From Trichopus zeylanicus subsp. travancoricus (Eukaryota; Streptophyta; Magnoliopsida; Dioscoreales; Dioscoreaceae): a DNA stretch of 64,000 bases. The notes under the pieces were generated by a model. That model did not search any database and was not told where the DNA came from. It worked only from the letters and a program-made list of their open reading frames with translations. Each line of letters begins with the position of its first letter. The first letter of the stretch is position 1. Location: contig RXID01022476.1 of assembly GCA_005019695.1 (NCBI GenBank), positions 1 to 64,000 of the forward strand, in the 5' to 3' direction. Position numbers and translations under genes: made by a program. Below, in pieces: positions 34,731 to 45,985 of the stretch.

Positions 34731-35254
34731 CCCTGTAAGGTCTTGAGTGAGAAGAAGGAGAATGTAAGAAGAAAGAAAAAAGAATGAAGGAGAGGAGAGT
34801 AACTTCAGTGGAAAGGAAAGAAGAGGATCTCGTTGGAAGAACAAGAGAAGATGAAGGAGGAGGGATCATTCTTGTTGGGAAGAAGAACAAGAGAAATAGA
34901 AGAGAATGTAGAAGAAGACACGTGAGAGGAGAGGGAGAAAGTTAAAAAAGAAATGGAAAAAAAAAATGAAGATAAGACTACCAACTATAGGGAGAAGGAA
35001 AAGAATTTAAAAAAATAAGTCAAAGTTGCAAAAAAAGATATTTTGCCTCGATTTTTATGCCATCACTACCGTCGCCACCTACAACCTTTGAACTGTTAAT
35101 GAAACTTTATCAACACTATAACCACCCACAATCCTTTGTATGTTGATGAGCTCAATCTCCACCGTGGCCACCTGCAACTTTATGAATTAGCAAAACTCTG
35201 CCAACACCATGGCTACCTGCAGTCTCATGTGCGTTGACAGACCGCCATCACAAC

Positions 35255-36130
35255 TGACTTAGGGTCAGTCTGCGGGCTAATCTGAAAGTCAACTATGGTC
35301 TTTGGCCAGCCTACGAGCTCTTTCGAAAATTAATTTTGGACTAAGGCCATCTTGCAAGCTCACCAATCTTCTATTAGACTAAGGTCAGCTTGCAAACTCA
35401 TCGAATGTCTAATCAGACTAAGGTTTGCTTTTCAAGCTCACCAATTATCTATTTAGACTAAGGCTAGCTCGCAAGCTCACTGAACGTCAATTTGAACTAA
35501 GGCTAGTTTGCAAGCTCGCTGAATGTCTATTGGAGCTAAGACCAACTCGTAGGCTCGCTAAATGTTTATTTGGACTAGCGCTAGCTTGCGAGCTTGTCGA
35601 ATGTCTATTAGACTAAAGCCAACTTGTGAGATTGCTGAAAGTCTAATGTTAGCCCACAATTTGTCAAATGTTTATTAAGACTAAGGGGAACTTGCAAGCT
35701 CACCAAATGTCTATTCAAATTAAGCTAGCCCGCAGGCTCATCAAACGTTTATTTATACTAAGGCCAACTTGTGAGCTCAATGAACAACTATCATATTAAG
35801 GCCAGCATGCGGGCTTGCTGGACATTTATTTAGATTAAAACCAGCTTGCGAGCTCGCCAAATGTCTATTTGAACTAAGACCAACTTGTGAGCTCCCTAAA
35901 CATCTATTTGGACTAGGGTCAACTCATAAGCTCTCCAAACATCTAATCAAATTAAGGCCAATTTTCTATTCAAACTAAGGCTAGCTTATGAGCTTGCCAA
36001 TTGTCTATCGAACTATGGCTAGCCTACAGGCTTGTTCAATGTCTATTTGAACTAAGGCCAGTCTGTGGGCTTACTGAGTATCTATTTGAACTAAGACAAC
36101 ATGTGAGCTTGTCCAAAGTTATTATGACAG
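35255..36130 (+). repeat. Array 4 (about 39-bp minisatellite) of C
   Basis: About 22 units with consensus near GACTAAGGCCAGCTTGCGAG then CTCGCCAAATGTCTATTTG. Because 39 is a multiple of three, a stretch at 35425-35616 stays open as a 13-residue repeat. I regard this as incidental. Confidence 0.9.
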
Positions 36131-37080
36131 TCTGAGGACTCTCAAACCAAATCAATTAACACCAATTGATTAAATTAAGATGACTCAATCATATTGGACT
36201 CCACTAAAACAAATGGACAAAACTAAATTAACTCAGATGGACTACCAAATAGACTTAAATTTATCAAAAAATGGACTAAAATTTAAATTAAACTAGACCC
36301 GAATTTTAAATTTAGTTAATCCAAACTAAAATTAGCCCCAACCTAACCCTAATTAGATTTAAATTGGGTCAATTCAAGATCAAGTTAAGTTTCAAATTGA
36401 ACCCTATTTGGGTTGAACTAAGCTTGAATCAAATCCTAATTTGGCTTAATCAAGTTCAAATTGAAAACTAATTGGGTCGAATCAAACCCAAAGTCAAACC
36501 AAGACTAGACTGAGTTTGAACTAAAACTAAATTGAACCAAATCAACTTGAACTTGAACCAAAGTTCATTAAGATTTAAACCCAACCCCAATGAAGGTCCA
36601 ACATGGGTTAACCTTAAGTCCATTAACTAGTTGAGATAGGATCTAATAAGAAGTTACTAAGGTTTGGATCTAACATCCATTGAGGATCCAATAAGAACTC
36701 ATTCAGGGTCAGATCTAAGAAGGACCACCAAGAACCCATAAAAGATTAGATCCAAGATTCATTAAAGGTCCAATAAGAAGTTGCCAAGGGTTTGGATCTA
36801 AGATTTATTAAGGATTCATTAATAAATCAATAAGGGTCTAACACAAGGTCAATCTCGACTCAAATCAAATAAAACCATACTCAAGTCAAAATCAGGTTCT
36901 GAATATTGAACTAAATCAAAGTTGAATCAAATCAAACTTAATCCAAAATGAGTTTTGAACATCGAATTTAATCAATTCATACTCAAATTAAGATCAAATT
37001 TTGAATATTAAACTGAATCTAAACTAAACTCAAATTCGAGCCAGATTAGTTTGAATGAAATTGAACAAGGTCGAACTGAG
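36130..37080 (+). repeat. Array 5 (irregular) of C
   Basis: Loose repeats on 'gggtcaaaccaaatttgaact' and, at 36600-36840, on 'ggatctaacatccattgaggatccaataag'. The unit is too variable to fix. Confidence 0.6.
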
Positions 37081-37082
37081 TC

Positions 37083-37210
37083 TCACTAGGTGTGCTAAAT
37101 CTTCGGTAACACTCCAAGGCTATGAATAATAATGTTACAATCCTGACCAAAACTAGAACTAGTTCAAATAGAACTAAACTATGATCAAACTGAGTCTTGC
37201 TGGGTGAGCT
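37083..37210 (-). other. PBS-like doublet of C
   Basis: Plus-strand 'gagtctcactaggtgtgct' and 'gagtcttgctgggtgagct', about 107 bp apart. Their complements match the motif at 25061. The same doublet occurs in D (41990 and 42105) and A' (10330 and 10440). Confidence 0.5.
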
Positions 37211-37860
37211 ATAAAAGCCCTTGGTAGTACTTTAAAGCTATGCTCAACCTTATAAGTGGTTGATAATGCTACTAATTAAGAAAGTTAATCGCCAATATGC
37301 TTAAAGCTATTGGCCATATTTTTAAAGTTATATCTAACCCCATAAGTCATTAGTGATGCTACAAAACCAAAAAAGTTATTTACCAATATGCTCAAAGCTG
37401 TCGACCATATTTCAAAACTATATCCAACCCCATAAGCTATTGGTGATACTACCAAACTAAAGAAATTAAATCACCAACACGCTCAAAACTATTGACCACA
37501 CTTCAAAATTATACCCAACCCCATAAGTCATTGGTTACATTACCAAACCAAAAAGGTTAATTACCAATACACTCAAAGTTGTTGGCTACACTTCAAAACT
37601 ATATTCAACCCCACAAGCCATTGGTGATACTATTAAACTAAAATAATTAACTACCAACATGCTCATAGTTATTGGTTGTACCCAACCCCACAAGCCGTTG
37701 GTGATGCTACCAAACTAAGAAAATTAATCACTAATATGATCAAAGTTGTCGACCATACTTTAAACCTATACCCAACCACATAAGCCATTAGTGACACTAG
37801 CAAATCAAAAAAGTTAAATACTGACATGCACAAAACCATTGGCTACACTTTAGAGCTAGT
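37210..37860 (+). repeat. Array 2 (about 90-bp minisatellite) of C
   Basis: About seven units; 'aaccccataag' recurs at roughly 37335, 37425 and 37517. One 40-bp part of the unit (AACCCCATAAGCCATTGGTG and on) is similar to the whole unit of array 1. Confidence 0.9.
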
Positions 37861-38500
37861 CAATCCCAGAAGTAGTTGATGACATACCTTTCAAGCTAGT
37901 CAACCCTAGAAGTAGTTGACGATACACCCTTTAAGTTAGTTAAACCCAGAAGTAGTTGACGAAGTATCCTTTGAGCTAATAAACCCTAGAAGTAGTTGAC
38001 GATAAACCGTTCGAACTAGTCAACCCCAAAAGTAGTTGACGATATACCCTTTGAGCTAGTCAACTTCAAAAGCAGTTGATGGCACACCCCTTGAGCTAGT
38101 CAACCCAAAAGCAGTTAACTATGCACCTCTCAAGTTAGTCAATCTCAAAAATAGTTGACGATACACCCTTTGAACTAGTCAACCCTACAAATAGTTGATA
38201 ACACACCCCTCGAGCTAATCAACCCTAGAAGCAGTTGATGATATATCTCTCAAGCTAGTCAATTATAGAAGCAGTTGATGATGCACCCATCAAGCTAATC
38301 AACCCCAAAAGTAGTTGACAATGTACCCTTCAAGCTAGTCAACATCAAAAATACTTGATGATACATCCTTTGAGCTAGTCAATCCTAAAAGTCATTGATG
38401 TCACACCCCTAAAGCTAGTCAACTCTAGAAGCAGTTGATGGCCCACCCCTCAAGCTAGTTAATTTCAGAAGCTGTTGAAAATGTACCTTTTAAGCTAGCC
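37855..38500 (+). repeat. Array 1 (40-bp minisatellite) of C
   Basis: About sixteen 40-bp units, the same unit as at 23745-24380 and 42290-42720. Confidence 0.9.
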
Positions 38501-40369
38501 AACATGCCTAATAGGCCCTTAATTGTCATATTTGAAAAGATTATAATAAAGCTAAGGCCGATAATCATTCTCTTGAATCAAATATCAAAAGAAATCAACT
38601 AACAACAAGTAAAAAGCTATCAATAATACTTGAAATCCTAATAGGGTAAGCTCACAAAACCAAAGACAATTAGTCTCGTCCATCAACATCTTACCAATAT
38701 CTGTTGAAGATCGAGTTAAGACTCATTTGAGTCGAATGTCACTGTTTAAGTAAACTTTGAAACCCTACTCTGAATTTGAGTCGGACTCGTGATGAGCCAA
38801 ATTTAGACATTGGATCTGACCCCAAACTTACACCAAGAGCTAAAATAAGATTTCGACTAAAATAAAATTTATAAATAAGCCCTTTAGAAATTTTTATTAT
38901 AAACAAATCCAAATTTTATTAAAAAAGAACTACGAAAGTTTCAAAATTTTAAAAATATATTCCTTTTGTAAAAAGCCTCTAGAATTTAAAAAATATATTT
39001 TGGTCTATTTTTTCCAAAAATTTATAAATATGCCCCTTGAAATTTTTTATTTGTAGTAAACAAGTCTAAATTTTATTCAAAAAGGATCCTGAAAATTTTA
39101 AAATTTTTACAAATATATCCTTCTGGCAAAAAAGCCTCTGGAAGTTACAAAACAAAGTACATATCTTAAAATTTTTTATCAGGAAAATCAATCCCAATCA
39201 AAGGAATTACATACCAATCAAAGAAATTTGGATATCTAATCCAATCATAAATCACAATTCTGAACATTCTAAAATCAAACCAATCAAGGATATGGTTCCA
39301 AATCTCCTTAATTTTGCTTCAAATTTTCTCAAGGTCAATAAAGGTTGATGAAGACTTGTAAAAAAAAGGGAGATCAGAAAAAAAAGAGGAGAGGATTAGA
39401 AAGCCATCATCAAAGAGTTTATCAAGAAAAATCAAAGATTGAAGAGGTGAAAGTTTGGACTTAGCTCTTTTCTCCTTCTTCTTCTCTTTGGTTGCTCTCC
39501 TCCTTCCTTGTGGGGACATCAAGTTGCTCTATCCTTGCTCCCGACTACCTCTTCTATGTAGTCACTACTGACTTGGACCCTGCTTGCAATCTCCACCAAG
39601 CTTTATCACCATTGTACATAGCCAAACCCTATCCACCCTCTTCCCTGCAACCTCATCATTGGTCAACCTGTTTGACTACTTCCACCATTGCTTGAGGAGG
39701 TCAGGTCTAGCCACTGATATATGTGGGGAAGGAGATTAGGTCATCGATTACCTCATTGTCAAACCTAGCCGCCTTCCTTGCACCAATCATTGCCTTCAAC
39801 CACTTCTCCTACACACGATCCTGTGCCGCTTACCTCCGCTTGGGCACCCTTGTGCCAGTCCAGCCACTAGCCACTGCTTCACCTCAAACTCACCGAAAGC
39901 CCCTAGCCAAAATAGAGGCTATACCAACCTTATCCTTACTTTGTCTGCTAGTGCTAGGGCCAGATCTGGCCAAGATTCGGCCTTGAAATAGGGGGATAGA
40001 GCTTGCCTACCTCACAGGGGAAGATAGGCCACCTTGGCTCGATGGAGCTTAAGAACAAGGAGAAAGGAGAGGCATGGGAGAGAAGAGAAAGGGGAAAGAA
40101 ATAGGAAAAGAAAAAAGTTTCCCCCCGAAAAAAGGTGGGAGTGTTTACCAGCTGTAGGGTGAAAGAAAAAAAAGAAAAAAAGAGAAGGGGAATGTGTTGC
40201 AGAAGAAAAGAGAAGAAAAGGCAAAAAGTAAAAAAAATCTTTCTTTCCTTGATTTTCACGCCACCATTACCGCAACCACATGCAATCTTTGGCACATCAA
40301 CAAGCTTAACCAACATCGAGGCGTGTTGTGGTCTCTCAAAGATAGTGAATCCTTATCATACCAAGTCAG

Positions 40370-41090
40370 CCTTCAAGCTCACATCTTAGTTAGCCTTCAG
40401 GCCCATATTTAGCTAGTTTTAGGGCTTACACTTAGCCAAACTTTGGGCTTGCATCAAAGCCAGTCTTGGGACTCGTATCTAAGCCAATCTTTGAACTCCC
40501 ACTCAGCCAGCTTTTATGCTCATGCTTAGCCAGCCTTCGAGCTCATACTTAACAAATCTTCAACATTGCTTCCAAGCCAGCCTTCGAGCTTGCACTTAGC
40601 CAGGCTTTAGGCTTGTGCCTTAGATAGCCTTCGAGCTCATACTTAGCTAGCCTTTAGGCTCACACTCAGTCAGCCTTTAGGTTCTCTTCTAAGCTTGCCT
40701 TCAAGCTCACATCTAGCTATCCTTTGGACTCACACTTAACCAGCCTTCGAGCTTGCACCTCAGTTAGCCTTTGGGATTACACTTAACTAGCTTTTGAGCT
40801 CATGCCTCAGCCAATCTTCGAGCTAACACTCATCCAGCCTTCGAGCCCACGTCCAAGACAGCCTTCGGGCTCACACCCAGGCAGCCTTCAAACTCATATC
40901 TAAGCTAACCTTTGAACTCACACTCAACCAACCTTCGGGTTGCATCCAAGTTAGTCTTCGAGCTCACACTCAACTAGCCTTCGGATTCGCATCAAGGCCA
41001 GTCTTCGGACTTGCACCCTATCAACCCTCACACTTGCACTTCTAAGTTAACTTTTGAGCTTGCAAACTAAGCTAGCTATCAGGTTTCACA
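40370..41090 (+). repeat. Array 3 (about 30-bp minisatellite) of D
   Basis: About 24 units, plus-strand consensus near CAGCCTTCGAGCTCACACTTAGC. It is the reverse complement of the array at 11040-12050 with the same unit length. Confidence 0.9.
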
Positions 41091-42289
41091 TTTAAAGCTA
41101 GGCCATAAATCTTCCTAAAATTATCATAAATAACTAAGGATCCTCAACTCAAACTGTTTAACATGAAGTAATTAAATCATATGGACATTGAACTCAGCCA
41201 AAACAAATGGATAAAGGCTAAGTTGACTCAAATGGACCAAATTGATAAAACAAATAGACTAAAATCCAAATCGAGTTAACCTAGACCAAATAAATTTAGA
41301 CTTGACCCTATCGGACTTGAGATGGATTAATTTAAAATCAAGTTGAGTTCAAATCAAATTTAATCTGGATTAAACTAAGTTCAAATTAAGCCCTGATTGG
41401 GTTAAATCAAGTCTAAAGTAAAAGAAAAAACCTCAAAGTCAAACCAAAACCAAGCAAGACTGAGCTTGAACTGAAACAAGTTAAACTAAGTTGACTTGAA
41501 TCAAAATCCATCAAGGTGCAAATCAAAACTTGATAAAGGTCTAAGACAAGGTTGAACTCGACTTAAACCAAATGAAATCAAAGTTGAACCAAAATTGAAT
41601 CTTGAACATTAAACTAAATTGAATCATATTCGAATCAAAATTAGTACAACTCCAACTAGAGTCAGTGATCAATGTTCTTTTGAAAATCAATGTTGAGTTT
41701 GGTGGATTGAATTCATTATTGAACATTTAGTGATTTTGATGTCTCATATGGTTGCCCTGGCCATGCTATAAAGTGTCAGTGTGAACTCAATCACCAAAGA
41801 TTATAGAAATAGGAAGACCAAAATATATTACTATATTCCAAGAAGAAGTTAGTGAATTACAATTCAATAAAAATTTAATAGCAAGTTGAATTAATTTTAG
41901 ACTCAAATCAAAGTTGAGTATTAAACTGATTCTGAACAAAACTTGGACCCAGACGATATTAGTCCCAACATAACTAAATATGGTCAAATTGAGTCTCGTT
42001 GGGTGTGCTGAACCTTCGATACTACTCTATGACTATGAATAATGAGTGATATTATCATCCTAACTTGAACCAAAATTAGTTCAAATAAGACTAAATAAAG
42101 TCAAACTGAGTCTCGCTAGATGTGCTATAGAAGCCATTGGCCACACTTCCAAGCTAAGTCAACCCAAAAGTATTGGCAATACTTCAATTTAAATCGAACT
42201 AAGGTAGACTTGAACTTAGTCAGTCAGCCACAATACTCTATTCAAATGATGTTAATCAACAACATGTTTAAAGCTGTTAGCCACATTTC

Positions 42290-42720
42290 AGGCTAGTTAA
42301 CCCCACAAGCAGTGATGATGCAGTCCTCAAGCTAGTCAATCTCACAAGTAGTTGATGATGCAGTCCTTATGCTAGCCAACTCTAGAAGTAGTTGGCGATG
42401 CGCTCTTCAAACTAGTCAACCCTACTAGCAGCTGATGGCACACCCTTTAAGCTAATCAAATCTTAAAGTAGTTGATGGTACACTTTTCAAACTACTCAAC
42501 CCGACATGTAGTTGATGATGTATCTCTAAAAGCTAGTCAATCCCATAAGCAATTGATGACATAGCCCTTAAGCTAATCAACTACAAAAGAAGTTGAAGAC
42601 ACACTCTTCAAGTTAGTCAACTCCAGAAGCAGTTGGCGATGCACCCTTTCAAGTTAGTCAATACTTGAAGCAGTTGATAATGCACCCTTCAATCTAATCA
42701 ACTCTAAAGAATTTGGCAAC
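42290..42720 (+). repeat. Array 1 (40-bp minisatellite) of D
   Basis: About eleven units of the array 1 type. Array 2 fragments flank it (42130-42290 and 42720-42800). Confidence 0.85.
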
Positions 42721-43035
42721 AATATTTTCAAAACTGTTGGTGATGCTACTAAACTAAATAAAGTTATTACCAATATTCAAAGCTATTAGAAATATTTCAA
42801 ACTCCTCACATTCCCTTCCACATTCCCTAGATGATGCTATCAACATTTGCCAAAGACTAAGTCAATTTGGGTCAGATGTCATGTGGTCTAGCGTAGGGGA
42901 GTGAGGCAGTAATACATATCAGAGCTTCTTCTCCACTCCTTCTTTCTCTTTTTCTTTCTTCACTTGCTACATATTTTCTATAATTCTATATTAAAATTCA
43001 TTAGAAAGTGAGAGCATATGCTTGTGAATAAGATA

Positions 43036-43289
43036 TTAGTTGAGCTTTACATATCCACCATGATACATTGTGTAGCGTAGCTGTCCAAGACTACCGAGAT
43101 CACCAGTGCATCATTATGAGGCATTAAAATTTTCTCCAAATCTTTTGTAGAAAAGTCTATATCCCGATACCCAGATTCACAATGTTGCCTCTTCGTCGAT
43201 TCTTTCTACTCCTCCTTCCCCCCCAGTGATGGTTCGATATTTGTAGTTTGACATTGAGACTTCACTTTGAGTTGGTGGACTTACTAGGA
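43036..43289. other. Spacer after element D
   Basis: No gene or repeat recognised. It contains a short run of nine C near 43220. Confidence 0.4.
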
Positions 43290-43830
43290 TTTTTATTGGG
43301 GGGCTATACAACTTTAGAGTGGGATCCCTTCACTGATGATATACTGAAGTAAATTGGTCGAATTGATAAGCCAATAAGAACCAAAACCAAGACCGAGCCA
43401 TAAAGGGTTATATCTGAGGTATAACACTCCTTGATTTTGAGCTGTGAGAAGCTAGATTCATCTATACATTGAGCTGCAAGAACCCTGGTGTCCTCAACTG
43501 GTGAAAAAGTCCCTTATGGCTTGGTTGGCTTAAAGGGGAATTACGCTAAAGCCTTCGAACTCAGATACCTTAATAAGATGAGGATAAAAATCAAAGAACT
43601 ATAAGATTCTACTCGTCTTCATTCTTGAAAATAAATTCTGAAAGATCCAAAATTCATAATTGTCTGTTACGAAAAGTCTGATGAGATTGTGATATCAAGA
43701 ATCGCGGGATTCTAATGCGCAATATCGCCTCATATTCTATGAATAATCTATTCTTCAAAGAGGTAGGGGATAATGTCACTTTTCTTATCCACTATATTTT
43801 AAGAGATTATTACTAACTTAGGCATCGAAA
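43290..43830 (-). repeat. Dispersed repeat R1, minus-strand copy
   Basis: Inverted partner of 7130-7735 and 20487-21092, with a 19-bp exact match at 43412-43430 and collinear weaker matches out to about 43830. Sequence divergence is clearly higher than between the tandem duplicates, so it is an older dispersed copy. Confidence 0.75.
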
Positions 43831-44287
43831 GGACCATTGTCAAAGAGCCCCCAACAGTCATCTTCACTATATCTTTTTAGTATAGATCAAGATGTTCTCC
43901 TAGCGAATGGAGATTTCAAGGAGCCCTTTAGACCGAAGCCAATAGCAAGTCGAACTCCATCAACATATATACATATATTTTTTAAAAAATTATTAAATAG
44001 AATATTTTTGAGTAAAAAATACTTAAATTGTTGAAAAACAAAAACCTGTCCAAGTTAGAGTCGACTGAGATTAAGTTCTTAACTACTAAATTAAAAATTA
44101 ATTATATCATAAAAATAATATATAAATATAAATATTATATTTTAAATTTTGAAATTAACTATTCATACTGATATATTTTAATTGCGTCTAAAATTGAGCC
44201 GTTTCAGTTGAAATTTAATACTTTGTTTTTAACGTTGATGCTGATTTGTTTTAATTTTTAGAGGTAATTCTTTATTAGTCTCTCACA
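43831..44287. other. AT-rich stretch, nothing recognised
   Basis: A 65-codon frame at 43837-44034 has no recognisable domain. The remainder is AT-rich. Confidence 0.35.
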
Positions 44288-44782
44288 TCAATTCAGCAAA
44301 CTTTTGTTATTTCTTGTATGTCTCTCAAAATCCATTCTGAGAAGCTTCATATCAACGATTGCTGTGATGAAGCCTATTGTTGTGGCAGCATAGCCGCTGA
44401 TGCCGACCACGATACTGAGGTCAGAACTAGCGGAGGATCTACAGCCCCGAAGCAAAGGATCAAAGATGATGGAAGGGGAGGAGGAGGTTGGCAGGATGGA
44501 GAACGGGACGCTTGAGGTTGGAGGGATGGAGCATAGGACGCTTGAGGCAGACAGGGGGACAATGACGAAATTGTAGCCAGCGGTGAGGAAGGCATTGGAG
44601 CCAACAAAGAGGAATTGCGCATTAGGGTGAGCGTCCTTCATCTGGTTAGCAATGGCGATTGCCGGGAAGATGTGGCTATCGATGAAGAGAACATAGACGT
44701 TAGATGGGATTTGGTGGGAGGTTGATGAAGCAGAAGCATCTTCATTACGGTTGACCGCAAGGCAGGAAGAATGGGAGATCAC
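44288..44782 (-). pseudogene. MurG-like UDP-GlcNAc glycosyltransferase fragment (worn)
   Basis: A 164-codon minus-strand frame. Residues 29-81 match the amino-terminal Rossmann region of plant MurG: a beta strand (VYVLF), then HIFPAIAIANQMK where the family has a GGTGGHIYPA-type loop, then DAHPNAQFLFVGS and TAGYNFVIVPL. Residues 123-144 keep the next family segment as SIVVGISGYAA, where the family has VVGTGGY. The glycine-rich nucleotide/lipid loop is lost and residues 82-115 are replaced by a Ser/Pro-rich repeat, so the product could not be active. MurG adds GlcNAc to lipid I in peptidoglycan synthesis; some land plants keep a plastid-type homologue. Only the first third of the usual length is present, without introns visible. 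It may be a duplicated exon or a processed fragment. Confidence 0.65.
44488..44546. repeat. About 30-bp imperfect tandem repeat inside the MurG-like fragment
   Basis: Two units (44488-44517 and 44518-44546) ending in GGACGCTTGAGG-type sequence. They account for the Ser/Pro-rich insert in the frame. Confidence 0.7.
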
Positions 44783-44809
44783 CGAAACCTGCTAGGTCGA
44801 CCCTCGGAC

Positions 44810-45135
44810 TACTTCACCTCTTCTGACCATGACCTCCCTCTACCGGGCTGATCCTTCCTCGGCCTACCTTCCTCCGATCCCCTTGCTCCCATGCCGACCT
44901 CCTCTATCACCACGTTGCCAGCCACCACACTGTCGCTTCCACCTACACCCCCTGCTCCCTTCGCCTCAAGCCTGACCATTTCAACCTCCACCTTTAACCA
45001 AAGACTTTTTCACCAACCGACCTCACAACGAGCCGACGCATCAAAGACGGTCTCAAAGGAAATGACAAGGTCGAAGACCTACTCGTCAACGTCGGATGAG
45101 TGTTTTGAGTGGTGCGAAAGGGAAGGGCGACTCTA
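44810..45135. other. GC-rich coding-like block next to the MurG fragment
   Basis: Open on both strands (plus 44891-45136; minus 44809-44991). One plus-strand frame ends ...DGLKGNDKVEDLLVNVG before a stop and looks like worn coding sequence. I cannot name a family. It could belong to the same duplicated gene segment as the MurG fragment or be an independent relic. Confidence 0.35.
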
Positions 45136-45813
45136 GCAATCTGATGATTCAACAATCGGTTCCGCATGAGGCTAAATAGGATAAAAAAGAATTATTCGAT
45201 TGATTCACAATATAAAAAATATCAAGGGGTGAAAAGGAATTTTCCCCAAGTTTTAAAAAGGTTGTTCAAAAAAAATTCATGTAAATTGGATCCCTATCTG
45301 GGATCTCTTGAAACTTTGGTGGAGATGGTGGAAGAAGACATTGCTTTTTGGCCAAAGTTAAGGATCCGGAACATCTCGATAGTCGATGTGATGTCTCTCT
45401 TACAATTTGTGATCTCCTTGAATGAATAAAAATTACATTTATATTATTTATTTTGGATGTAGGCTAAGCATTTTGATCGTATATGCTTTTGTTCTCTTAT
45501 TTTATTTATAAATTCCATCGTGCGTGGAAGATTTTGGATCACTAACAAGGGATTCGGTGCAGGGTCCCAATTGAAATAAATTGATTTTACTGGTCGTATT
45601 CTTTGGATTTTAATGATACACCGAATCAATTTATCTAACTAAAATTTCGAATTCACACTCGTGAGATAAACTGTCAATAAAGTCAACTGAGAATTCGAAC
45701 TGAGCTTTCCCCCGAAGTGTCCATAACTCAGTGAATTTTATAAAAAATCATACTAAGGTGAGCCATTAAATTTGAAAACTTCAATTCATGGGCAATCATG
45801 CTCCACAATTGAA
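45136..45813. other. Intergenic, nothing recognised
   Basis: The plus-strand frame 45166-45429 (87 codons) has a basic start and no recognisable domain. Nothing else is supported. Confidence 0.35.
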
Positions 45814-45985
45814 GAGTTAACTAGGGCTGTGCATTCAATTAAAACTGAACCGAACCGAACCGAACCGAATAAATCGAACCGAAATTTTTGAATTTTTAAA
45901 ATCCAAAACCGAACTGAACCGAATAGTATGAAAACCGAATCCGAACCGAACAGAAATATTTCGGTTCAGTTCGATTATAACCGAA

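Larger units (their letters stand above)
34029..38743 (+). repeat. MA element C, right part (leader to tail)
   Basis: Resumes after the copia insertion: GC-rich leader 34034-34730, purine-rich tract 34735-35040, short 'ccgtggccacctgcaac' tandem 35060-35245, array 4 35255-36130, array 5 36130-37080, PBS-like doublet 37083-37210, array 2 37210-37860, array 1 37855-38500, tail to 38743. The tail is cut where element D begins. This is the most complete member of the family. Confidence 0.8.
38744..43035 (+). repeat. MA element D, plus strand
   Basis: Starts TGTTTAAG directly after the cut tail of C. Head 38744-39300, leader 39300-40050 (Pro/Leu-rich broken frames, none recognised), purine-rich tract 40050-40240, 'gccacc' phrases to 40340, array 3 40370-41090, array 5 41090-41990, PBS-like doublet 41990 and 42105, array 2 fragments, array 1 42290-42720, tail to about 43035. 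It uses array 3, like A', where C and E have array 4. Confidence 0.8.

Noticed and set aside
39319..40412. Overlapping frames in the leader and purine tract of element D
   Set aside because: Low-complexity Lys/Glu or Phe/Leu runs from purine or pyrimidine tracts; the same module position in C and A' has different frames.
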